Shown here piece after piece: positions 1-8,852 of a stretch of DNA of 64,000 bases; the stretch's first letter is position 1, and every line of letters starts with the position of its first letter. Source of the DNA: Podospora comata (taxonomy: Eukaryota; Ascomycota; Sordariomycetes; Sordariales; Podosporaceae); NCBI GenBank assembly GCA_017354895.1, contig CP071498.1, positions 558,001-622,000 of the forward strand, written 5' to 3'. Both the position numbers and the translations under genes were made by a program. The notes under the pieces were generated by a model. That model made no database searches, was not told where the DNA came from, and worked only from the letters and a program-made list of their open reading frames with translations.

Positions 1-300
1 CTCGGCGGCCTGAGAAAAGAGTTGTTAGAGTCGAGTGTTAAGATAAAGGTCAAGGTGAGATTAGCTTACCAAATCGTCGAGCTGAGCTGTTGTGACGCCT
101 CCGTACACACCGGAAATGACTTTCTGAGTGATGGCCACAGGATCAACATGGTCCATGTCAAGCCCGTAGCAAAGCCTTGAAACACGGGCTGTGATCTTGT
201 CGAACTGAACGCGCTCCTGGCGCCCATCTGCTTGAAATCAGCATCACTGATGGCTTCGTAGGAGTTCGAGAGTTGACATACCACGCTTCTTGACGTACAT
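1..300 (-). CDS. rnr1: ribonucleoside-diphosphate reductase large subunit, N-terminal part (partial)
   Basis: Catalytic (R1) subunit of class I ribonucleotide reductase, which makes dNDPs from NDPs in the cytosol. Only the first three exons lie in the window; the rest runs off the left edge. Exon 1 is 300-282 (19 nt, MYVKKR), intron 281-228 (GTATGT...CAG), exon 2 227-70, intron 69-10 (GTAAGC...CAG), exon 3 from 9 leftwards (AAE). The spliced reading contains [29 protein letters not shown] and [17 protein letters not shown], which is the conserved R1 ATP-cone start. The split of the start region into a 19-nt exon explains why no long open frame is visible here. The Neurospora orthologue is un-24, known as a heterokaryon incompatibility gene, but the incompatibility determinants map to the C-terminus, outside this window. 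It is divergent from the TatD-type gene. Confidence 0.9.
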
Positions 301-1006
301 GGCGTCGGTTGTGTAGAGAACAAAGGCGGCCAAATTTGGTGGGTATAGAGAATGGCAAAAGTGAGGGTGCCGTGTAGCTAGTCCCTCAATAAATCACAGC
401 TGGTGGCAAAGATGCTTTGTCGAAAAAGAAAACAAGGCTGGTGCCAGACAGTCCTTGGAGTTATTCGTGGGTTTGGCGGTTGGGGGTGGAGGATGCAAGA
501 AGAGAGAAGGGAAGGGTCTTTGCTGCTTTTGCGCGATCTTCTTTTAAGAGGAGAGGCGGGATGTGGATCGCGTCGGACGCGTTGGACACCAGAATTTTGG
601 TGCCCGGCGCGTCGCTGTGCCCCGCTGTCCATTAAACAGACGCAGGGGCCATCCGATCTGCCCCACCATCGAGGTCTCGCTGCCTGGGGAGATCGGGATT
701 TCAGGGCTCCCTGCATGTAGATTTCGGCAGGTGACAAGCCTCATTATCAATCTCAGTATCGGTATATTATTTTCCCTGTGTTTCCCTGCGTTGAACCTGC
801 TTGCTCTTCTTGATGGCATTGAAGCCCAAAAACATTCAAACCCCAGTCTCATCGCTTGGCTTAAGTAAGCCACGTTTCCAAGGGTCCATCTCGTTTTAGG
901 ACTAGCCAGCGTGACCCCTGTCAACATTCAAACGGCCGCCAAGGCTCACTCAACCTCTTCTCACAGTGAGGACGACTTATGAGGACATGCCTGACTCTTG
1001 AGGAGT
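301..1006. other. intergenic, divergent promoter region
   Basis: Shared upstream region of the RNR large subunit (minus) and the TatD-type nuclease (plus). Short frames here lack recognisable proteins. Two small upstream ATGs (979 and 986) lie out of frame just before the nuclease start at 1007. No RNA gene or repeat was seen. Confidence 0.5.
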
Positions 1007-2550
1007 ATGATACTGAAGAGTTCTTCATCAACAGCACGGATATTCAGAAGAGCTCTGCTCTCGAGCGGAGCAACAGCACATCACTTCTCAGCAGCACCTG
1101 CACTCGGATCAAAAATGGCCGATTCCAACTCAAACCAGGCCAATGGTGCCTCTCTCACAACATACCAGCCGCGATACATCGATGTGGGTAGTTTATCATT
1201 TAATCTCATTGGCTAGCCACTAATAAATCATTTCCGCCTCATCAGATTGGCATCAACCTCGCTGATCCCATCTTCCGCGGCCGTTACCATGGCAAATCAA
1301 GACACCCCGATGACCTCCAGGGTGTCATCGACAGAGCCAAAGAAGTAGGCTGCACCAAGCTCCTCGTAACCGGCTCCTCCTTTAAATCCTCCCGTGACGC
1401 CCTTAAAATAGCCTCCAAATTCCCGAACGTGGTCTTCACCACAGCCGGAATCCACCCCTGCTCCTCCTCCATCTTCTCGCCCTCCCACCACAAACACCAC
1501 GACGAGTCCCAATCCGAGGACGAATCCGCCGACCAGCACACCCCCGCCTGCGGGCCCGACCCAACAAAACCCATCCTCGATGGCGAAGGCGTCGACCACG
1601 CCCGCTCAGAAGTCATCATCTCCGACCTCAAAGACCTGATCACTACCGCTCCGAAAAACAGCCTCATAGCCTTTGGCGAGTTCGGCCTCGACTACGACAG
1701 ACTCCACTACTGCTCAAAGGAAGTACAACTCCACTCCTTCGCCGCCCAGCTCAGACTCGCGGCGTCGCTCTCCCCTCAGTTACCGCTCTTTCTCCACTCC
1801 CGCGCCGCACACGGGGACTTTGTTCGTCTGCTCAAAGATGCGTTTGGCCCTAGGCTTGAAAAGCTACAAAAGGGTGGTGTAGTCCACTCTTTTACTGGAA
1901 CAATAGAAGAGGCAAAAGAGCTGATGGATCTGGGATTGTACATTGGCATCAACGGGTGCAGTTTCAAGACCGTCGAAAACTGCGAGGTGGTCAAGCAAAT
2001 CGACCTGAGCAAAATGATGCTTGAGACGGATGGTCCGTGGTGTGAGGTTAGGCCTACGCATGAGGGGTGGAAGTATCTGGTTCAGTTTGAGGAAGCTAGA
2101 AGAAAGGAAGAGGAGGAGAAGAAGAGGCTAGAGGAGGAGAAGAAGAGGCTAGAGGAGGAGGAGAGGCAAAAGCAGGACAAGATCGAGGCAGAAAGAAAAG
2201 CGCAGGAGGAGCTGGAGAAGAAGGCTGCTGAGTTGGAGTTGGGGGATGGTGTAGAGGGGGGCAAGGCTGGCGAGGAAGGGGAGAAGAAGAGACAGCGACA
2301 ACCCAAGAAGCCTAAGCAGCAACAGCAGCCGCAGGGGAAGAAGAATCAGAAGAAGGAAAGCGAAGTGCCTGATCGGTTCAAGGTTGTCAAGAAGGAGAAG
2401 TGGGAGGAGGGGGCGATGGTCAAGGGGAGGAATGAGCCGTGCACCATTGAGCGGATTGCGAGGATTGTGGCTGGGATCAAGGGGGTGGGTGTGGAGGAGG
2501 TGTGTGAAGCTGCATGGGAGAACACTGCCAAGGTGTTTGGTCCTTTTTGA
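1007..2550 (+). CDS. TatD-family metal-dependent deoxyribonuclease
   Basis: TatD-type hydrolase (TIM-barrel, two-metal DNA nuclease). Exon 1 1007-1183, intron 1184-1245 (GTGGGT...CAG), exon 2 1246-2550; 493 aa. Family signatures in order (long-form numbering): IGINLADPIFRGRYHG (about 60-75), AGIHPC (about 127-132), GEFGLDYD (about 203-210), LHSRAAHGDF (about 242), VHSFTGT (about 272), LETDGPWCEVRPTHEGWKYL (about 318) and C-terminal GRNEPCTIERIARIVAGIKG. Between the last metal-site motif and the C-terminal helix sits a roughly 100-residue Lys/Glu/Gln-rich insert (about 341-441, two copies of EEKKRLE), which looks like a charged coiled coil. Start choice is uncertain: the in-frame ATG at 1007 adds 36 residues rich in Ser, Ala and Arg with no acidic residue, resembling a mitochondrial presequence; the ATG at 1115 (MADSNSNQ) gives a 457-aa form without it. 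It converges with the CHL4-like gene. Confidence 0.9.
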
Positions 2551-2710
2551 GTTGATTATGACAGCTAGAGCCGATAGAAAGCGTAGAAAGATTTCATTGT
2601 TTCTCCAGAATTCCAGGGGTATTATTTTCTGTGCTGACACCCGCCGGCTACCATACACCCAAACTCCATACAGATGCTCACTCATAGTATACAACAGAAT
2701 ATTCAAAACA

Positions 2711-4135
2711 CTACAGTCCAGAGCCCTTATGCCCTCTTATCCTGCCATTTCTCACAGCCCCTATGGTGACACCTTCCTCACCCGTCATCCACCCCGGCAT
2801 CTTTTCCCCATCTATGACCCCGCATTCAACCAACTGTCGTATTCCCGCAAAGACATGGCTGCCATGGAACGTCAACCTCACATTCGGCCTGAATGCTTCC
2901 TCCCCGTCATCCTCCCCTTCAATATCCATCCTATCAGCATCATCACCCCCAATCTCGAAAGGATCCTCCATAACCAAATCCACCCTCTCCACCCCCTTCC
3001 CATCTCCTACCCGTGCCGTATCCCCAAACCGAGCTTGCGCGACCAGTCTGGCCCGTTTATTCACCCTCTCCTCCACCGTCGGTCTCTTCCTCCTCTTCTT
3101 ATCACCATTCCCTTGTTCTTCCTCCTCTGCTGCATCGCTCAACGGTGGGCTAGGCAAAACAGTACTCAACGGGGACTCTTTGACCTTCTCATCCGCATAG
3201 ATACTCCACCCACCACCTGCCGCATTGCCTCTCGTCGCGCCCCTTCGATCAAGCAACCCCTCCAGATTTCTTGTCGTCAAAGAAGTACTCTGCAGCGTGA
3301 CCCTCTGCCTCGGCAGTGACAGCGCCTTTGGTATCCCCTCCACCAACAGCGCCCTAAGCGATTTCGATTCTGACGCCCCTTTCGGGCCGGTAGAGGTGGG
3401 TTTAGAAATGAAAATATTTGGTGAGCCATCCGGGAAGGCGATGAGTATCGTCTTGGAGCCAGTGTCCATGTTGCGATTGGAGGATAGGGACAAAGGGGTG
3501 TTGTAGGGGGAGTCGATGACAAAGATCCTCAGTATCAGCAAGGGAAGCGTCTTGTGACGGTCGAGGTTGTAGTGTGCTTTGATATCAGGCAGGATTTGAG
3601 CCTGGAGCGATTTGAGAAACAACGAAGGGTGAAACCTTGGTATGGTTAGTGATGTTTTGTCGGCTTCCAGCGGCTGCACCTCGCCATCGTCGTCCTCTGT
3701 TGGTGCTTTCAGCGGGACTATGTTATAGGCTGACCATTTCTGGGAGGTTGGGTGGTCGTAGAGGTATTGCAGGTCTGCGATGGCGAGCTGGTAGAGCGAT
3801 ACCCCGTGCCGCCAGTCGCCTGTCGTGATTCTGTCTAGGATATCTCTTTTGGAGCCTTTACGATTCTGGAGGGAGAGGTACTCTTCCCGGAGCTCCTCCG
3901 GGGATGAGGCAGGGGGGTAGAAGTCGCCGTCATCTTCTTCTTCATCGTCGTCCTGGTCTGGACGGAGGTAGGGGGTGGCTAGAGATAGATTGTCCTCGTC
4001 TAGCCAGTCCAAGGCAACAGAGATGAGAGAAGCGCGTGAGAGCCGGCTAAGAATTTTGGTGACTGTTGTGCTGGAGGGGTTGACGCGTAGAGAGGAGGGC
4101 AGAGGCGCTGTGGTAGGGACTGATATTCGGGACAT
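2711..4135 (-). CDS. CHL4/CENP-N-type kinetochore protein
   Basis: Single-exon gene, 474 aa, resembling the CHL4/Mis15/CENP-N family of inner-kinetochore proteins, which help attach CENP-A nucleosomes to the CCAN complex in the nucleus. The N-terminal stretch (LSRASLISVALDWLDEDN, then an acidic segment and YLSLQNRKGSKRDILDRITTGDWRHGVSLYQLAIADLQYLYDHP) is the family-typical part. It is followed by RFHPSLFLKSLQAQILPDIKAHY and ILRIFVIDSPYNTPL. The C-terminal half has a basic patch (KKRRKRPTVEERVNKRARL), an acidic linker, then VRLTFHGSHVFAGIRQLVECGVID, matching the conserved CHL4 C-terminus. Length fits the family. It is convergent with the TatD gene, 160 bp between stop codons. The assignment is from motif recall, not a search. 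Confidence 0.8.
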   Translation of the reverse strand: MSRISVPTTAPLPSSLRVNPSSTTVTKILSRLSRASLISVALDWLDEDNLSLATPYLRPDQDDDEEEDDGDFYPPASSPEELREEYLSLQNRKGSKRDILDRITTGDWRHGVSLYQLAIADLQYLYDHPTSQKWSAYNIVPLKAPTEDDDGEVQPLEADKTSLTIPRFHPSLFLKSLQAQILPDIKAHYNLDRHKTLPLLILRIFVIDSPYNTPLSLSSNRNMDTGSKTILIAFPDGSPNIFISKPTSTGPKGASESKSLRALLVEGIPKALSLPRQRVTLQSTSLTTRNLEGLLDRRGATRGNAAGGGWSIYADEKVKESPLSTVLPSPPLSDAAEEEEQGNGDKKRRKRPTVEERVNKRARLVAQARFGDTARVGDGKGVERVDLVMEDPFEIGGDDADRMDIEGEDDGEEAFRPNVRLTFHGSHVFAGIRQLVECGVIDGEKMPGWMTGEEGVTIGAVRNGRIRGHKGSGL

Positions 4136-5874
4136 CTTCAGGCTTGTGAATGATGATGCTGGAGATTAAGAAACAAATGGAGCTCCGTGAAAGCAAACAG
4201 AATGGGTTGCCGTAGCCGGGGTGTTCCGGAGAAGGTCCGTTCCGGCGAACGTCAACAATGGATCCGCTCGCACCGTGTTTCCGGCGAGCTTCGGGGGGGT
4301 GCAGGCCGAGAATCCCGGAATTGATTTACAGAGCTGAGCTGATCCAGAGCCCCCACGCCGTTTTGCAGAACGTGTTGGCAGTTGGAGCGCGTTCTCGCGT
4401 CACATGGTGGTCTGGACCGCAGTGTGTGGCCCGTGCTCTTACCTAAGTGAGCTTCACCCCGCAAAATCACAACGGCATAGCGCCCACGCACCCCGCACGC
4501 CTCAATATCTTGGCTTTTGACATGTCTCATCAGCGTTTTCCTCTTCTTTTGATGGTTCTAGATGAACGGTAGTACACAATGGATTCTGAAGAAGAAAACG
4601 CCGACCAAAAGAACAGTTACCATTAAAAGATTTTAGACGATAGGAAGGGGCAAGCGTCTATATCGGGCCGCTGACGTTGCCGAGCCACGTATCGGGGTGC
4701 CGAGTATCGGAGCACGCGGAGACAGGTGGGAGCCAAGTGAGTGGGAACCCTCCTTCACGTGCGTTTTACCCTTTCTGGAATTCCGGATCGTTTCCCTCTG
4801 AAATCTTCAGTTGTGAGCTTTTGTCAGCATCTGCTGAGATCCAGGGCTCGATTGCCGAGTGAGAGCGTGGCAAACTGTCCCCACCAGGCTGGACAACCGT
4901 TTAAAGATGAGCCCCGGCCTGCTCCGATTCTGCCCCTTCTCTTCAAGTGGAAATGGATGGAGATCAACAGGCATTGTGCTCTTGGCACGGTCATTGATGA
5001 TGAATGATTAACCGTCGACTCAGGCACAGACAAAGAAAGGGCGGGGAAAACACGTTCCTGTACCTGTCGTGATAGGGTCAATGGCACAAAGAAAAGAAGG
5101 CCCTGAGACTGAAGAGACTGAAGGTTTCAGTAGGAGCGGAATTGCTAACGCAGGTTCGTGATGGAAATGCAAAAAATTGTCTGCAAGCGCGTGGTTCTTA
5201 GCAGTGATTGGAGTCCTGTCCGTCTGAAGAGAGGGGCACTCGGGCAATTTGGGTCTCGGCTACCGAGAGCGTGGGAGTCAATGTGCCTCTGACTAATAGC
5301 GACCATCGGACCGTGGGTATAGCGGGAGGCGCACCAGGGTTATCCCACCAAATCCACGTTGAGCGCTGTCTTCCGACTGTCTTCCCACTGGCCCGGGCGC
5401 CGATTTCTTGAACTGTTCTCATGTCCAGTCTCCATCACTCTTCCATTTCAGCAACACACTGGCTCCCAACTTGAGGCCATCATCGCCAGCAGAGGGCCCC
5501 GTCTCCCAGCTAGCTCTCACTGCCCTACATCCACCGACCCGTCTAGCTCTTTGTTTCAGCCAAAGACGCTGACTCGCCCGTACAACGCTCGCTTCCTTTT
5601 AGGAACTGAAGCCGAAGCGAGTGCCGATTTGTTCTCCGGCCACCAAAGGACGCCCCGCCTCATTCACCTCCCCTCGACCGACCCTTTGTCTCCCGCCCAC
5701 TGCCCACCTACCGACATATTTGCAATTGTCTAAATCTCAAAGGAACGGATTTCGCAATCACCAATTCCACTCGACGACCAAAGACTCTTAAACGCCCCTC
5801 AGGCAATCACCCCCGCGCGCACGCGTGCTGGAGCTTTTATTCGACGTTTGACAAGAGAGGAATTAAACATCGCC
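4136..5874. other. divergent promoter and long leader of the bZIP gene
   Basis: 1.7 kb between the CHL4-like gene (minus) and the bZIP gene (plus). The 400 nt before the bZIP start contain no ATG after the small upstream ORF at 5421-5474 and are rich in CT and AC, as expected for a fungal 5' leader. No other gene is supported here. Confidence 0.45.
5421..5474 (+). promoter_or_regulatory. candidate uORF in the leader of the bZIP gene
   Basis: ATG TCC AGT ... ACT TGA, 17 codons plus stop. It is the last ATG before the main start at 5875, 400 nt further on. If the transcript begins upstream of it, it could modulate translation of the bZIP; the transcript start is not visible in the sequence. 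Confidence 0.3.
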
Positions 5875-7502
5875 ATGGCCTACTCCAGCGCGCGGAGAGG
5901 TGTCAATGTGACCCAATATCTCCGTGAATTGAACCAAGATGGCGGCGTGGTAGAGGAGACGCTCATCACGGATGAAGACCTCGCCAAGGACCTTGCGCTC
6001 TTTACCAACACTCAGTTCTTCGACTTTGAGACTGGCCAGAACACCGACTACCAGGCGCCACCTGTCAAGCCCGACACATTACAAACATCACCAACCGAGG
6101 AGTTGACGTCGGCCGACTCTATCATGGGCGACTTTGGCTTTTCTGATTTTTCCATCCCAGGTTAGTGTGGCTTTACTCCGTCAATTTTGGTTTTTTTCTT
6201 TCACTCTCATATGCTTCTTTGTTGGTTTCAATCTTGATATTGGCAGGGGTTGGTCATGGTGCTGCGGTGTTTGGTGGTGGAGGACTCTGAGTTGTTTTGG
6301 CTGGTTGTTTTAGTTTCCTCCTGCCTTCTACAAGACCCCTTCAACAGCCAACCCGCTCAGCAAGTGCTGAATACATCACCTGGCTATGTCGCAACCGGAA
6401 AGCAGCGGGAAGATGGAAAAGGCTGCAGTCTCGGGGCGGTGACAGGGCCACAGAGAGCGGTTCGTCTTATCGCAGATCGAGCAAGTGCTTCGCACCCCAC
6501 TCTCTCACTCATGGCGAGTGTGCCCCCATGTTTTGCGGGCGGCTTGTGATTGGAAGGCTGCACCATGGGCCGGCTTCGAGGTGCATGCGGTTGGGAAGCA
6601 CGAAGTCCCTGGGCGATGCTTGGGCCTGCCTATATGGGGCTGACAAATGATCGTCGATGCTCGCGATGATGCCATTTCTCGTGACTTTTGGGGGATTGCA
6701 CCATCGACACTGGGGCATCAGTGGCCCGTTTGGGACCGCTCCGCCGTTTGGCTCAATATCCCTGGATCTCCGCCCTTCCCGTCGGCGGCGCTGTCCGTCA
6801 CTCTAGCCTGTTCTTTTGTCTTGTACTTGTGCAATTGGCTACGTCTTGTATCGATATTGTTGTTCACTCGCTGACCATGGCACCATGTCTCCAGGCGACT
6901 ACAGCTTCGGTGATTTTGGCAGCAACTACACCTCGCCCACGGTCCCGGCCTTCCCAGACAACCTAGGCAACCTGCAGCCCATCCAGCCCACCCCCCAATC
7001 CTCCTATGCCCCGTCAGTCCCCCAGCAGCACCAGCCAGGGTATGTTCACACTGTAGCAGCTCCCGTTATCGGGGGCGAGAAGCGCAAGGCCACTGAACAG
7101 CTTAGTCCCCCAAACCGCATCTTGAGCTTCGAAGACGCGTCGCGCATGGCCGCTGAGGAAGACAAGAGGAGACGCAACACGGCCGCCAGCGCACGCTTCC
7201 GCATCAAGAAGAAGCAGAGGGAGCAGGCCCTCGAAAAGTCGGCCAAGGAGATGACGGAGAAGGTTACCATGCTGGAAGGACGCATCTCTGCCCTCGAGAC
7301 GGAGAACAAGTGGCTCAAGTCGCTCGTGACGGAGAAACACGGCGACAAGCAGGATATTCTCGAGAAGTTCTTCAAGGAGTTTGCGGCCAGGGAAGCCAAG
7401 AAAGGATCGTCGTCTTCGGGTATCAAGGACAGCATCAGCGCTGCCAGCTCCACCACCGCCGTTGACGACTCGGACAAGTCGCCCGCCAAGAGGAAGGATT
7501 GA
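5875..7502 (+). CDS. cys-3: bZIP transcription factor, CYS-3/MetR type (sulfur regulator)
   Basis: Nuclear bZIP activator resembling Neurospora CYS-3 and Aspergillus MetR, which switch on sulfur-assimilation genes. Exon 1 5875-6160, intron 6161-6894 (GTTAGT, branch CTGAC at about 6871, CTCCAG), exon 2 6895-7502; 297 aa. The start ATG at 5875 lies in a good context (ATCGCCATGG); the open frame upstream of it has no ATG. N-terminus: RRGVNVTQYLRELN, then DEDLAKDLALFTNTQFFDFE. The C-terminal bZIP has basic region KRRRNTAASARFRIKKKQ (about 186-203) and zipper heptads through LEGRISALETENKWLKSL, the CYS-3-type sequence. The 734-nt intron is about ten times the usual size here. It contains a perfect CYS-3-type palindrome at 6666-6675 and an in-frame ATG at 6885, so a shorter 205-aa form is conceivable. 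The family call is strong; orthology to cys-3 itself is likely but unproven. Confidence 0.85.
6666..6675. promoter_or_regulatory. possible CYS-3 binding site (ATGATGCCAT)
   Basis: Exact match to the published palindromic CYS-3 consensus ATGRYRYCAT, lying in the long intron of the CYS-3-like gene. A match is expected about once per 65 kb by chance, so one inside this intron is suggestive of autoregulation, not proof. Confidence 0.3.
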
Positions 7503-8168
7503 GGTATTCTTTGGTGACAAAGATATCATAATCTGGTTTTCTTATCTGGGCTCTTCCGGTTTCGAGTCATTTCATCAGCGAGCGGTTTAACGGTGGTGGA
7601 TTGGAGAGGCCCTTTTTGCTGCGGATATACCATATCATCATCATCATCATTCAAATCATCGAAGGCGTTTCATCTCGAATTATTCGGTCTTTTTTGTTTT
7701 TGTTTCTTGTTTTGGTCTTGTCTGATTTTACGACTTGCTTTTTTCTTTATACCTGGTCCATTTACCTTGGGTTTCCGGTGTTCTGGAGCTTTAAGGGAAA
7801 GCGGGAAGGGAATAAGGCAATCATTTGGGGGGTGGGGAGGAGTAGGGAGTGGGTGGGATTTCAGCTGAAAGGCTGGAGGGAAAAGAATGGAGGGGTGATT
7901 TTGTTTAGTACTGTTTGCTTTTGGTGTTTTTACGAAGTTTGCAAGCTACAGATCTCATCATCATCACTTTGTACCCCAAGGCAGTTACAGAACACTGGTG
8001 GTCGTATGATGTCTTGTATTTCACATGGATACAAGAGTTATATGAATATTTTCACGAAGCTGATAAATGGGATGGTCGGGTAGCGCATATATAGCGACAA
8101 GAGGAATATAAATATACAAAAGTCATAACAAAATATCATGATCAAATTGATTGTTGAACACTATTCTA
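7503..8168. other. convergent 3' flanking region
   Basis: Between the stop of the bZIP gene and the stop of the convergent small conserved gene. T-rich with short ATC repeats around 7630-7650; it looks like two 3' UTRs. No gene seen. Confidence 0.5.
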
Positions 8169-8852
8169 CTACTCTTTCCTTTCTGCTGTGTTGTTTTCAT
8201 CACCACCACGTAGAGTGGCCAAACGCAACTGGTTCCTCTTTCCCAGGACCCGAAGCGTGTTTTCCCTCTCGAACGAGGACATCTCCTGCCAGTTGGCGAT
8301 GCGGGCCAGGGTGCCGTCCCTGTTGACGACCATTGGTCCGAGGGCGTCGAGAGAGATGGGGGCCCCGTTTACGACGACGGTGGTTGTTTTGCCTGGGGTT
8401 TCGGTCTCCTCGGTGCCGGGGGCGGGGAGGGCGGGAAGTGGTTGTTGTTTTGGGATTGCGACATTTGCGGTGGGGTCCTCCTCCTGATGGGTAGTGGTTG
8501 CTGTTGTTGTTGTTGTTGTTGTTGTTGATGGGGTTTCTTCTTGTTCTTCCACATGGGCGGGTCTAACGGCTGCTGCTGCGGGTGTGGCAGCAGATGCGGC
8601 TGGTGTTGTTGAAGGTTGATGGGATGATGGTGAGCGCCCGGGGTTGGGTGGCGTGCTTGTTGCGGATGGGGCGGGGCTAGTGGTGGTGGTGCTGGACATT
8701 GTTCTGCGGTGGTGGTGGTGGTGCAGTAGGTGGTTGTGATGGTGGGGTAGCTGAGTTGAGGCCGATGATGAAGAAGATGGCAAGAGTGTCCGATGGGAAT
8801 GTGCTCTTCTGGCTAGTAGTAGTTGGGCGAAGAGTTGGGGGCGGAGACGCAT
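8169..8852 (-). CDS. conserved fungal protein of unknown function
   Basis: Single-exon gene, up to 227 aa. The middle is low-complexity Thr/Pro/Ala, including a poly-Thr run encoded by ACA/ACC repeats. The C-terminal 60 residues look conserved and ordered: VVVNGAPISLDALGPMVV, NRDGTLARIANWQEM, then SSFERENTLRVLGKRNQLRL. I recall this C-terminal pattern from unnamed ascomycete proteins but know no function. Two starts are possible. The ATG at 8852 gives an N-terminus MRLRPQLFAQLLLARRAHSH, Arg-rich and free of acidic residues, which could be a mitochondrial presequence but is followed by a His-rich stretch that reads like translated UTR. The ATG at 8699 (MSSTTTTSP) gives 176 aa. Confidence 0.65.
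   Translation of the reverse strand: MRLRPQLFAQLLLARRAHSHRTLLPSSSSSASTQLPHHHNHLLHHHHHRRTMSSTTTTSPAPSATSTPPNPGRSPSSHQPSTTPAASAATPAAAAVRPAHVEEQEETPSTTTTTTTTATTTHQEEDPTANVAIPKQQPLPALPAPGTEETETPGKTTTVVVNGAPISLDALGPMVVNRDGTLARIANWQEMSSFERENTLRVLGKRNQLRLATLRGGDENNTAERKE

Noticed and set aside
5848-5874. Longer N-terminus of the bZIP protein
   Set aside because: The codon at 5848 is TTG; the first ATG in this frame is 5875, in a strong context.
7014-7529. Minus-strand frames of 147 and 171 codons
   Set aside because: Antisense shadows of the bZIP exon; no domain, and the sense strand is clearly coding.
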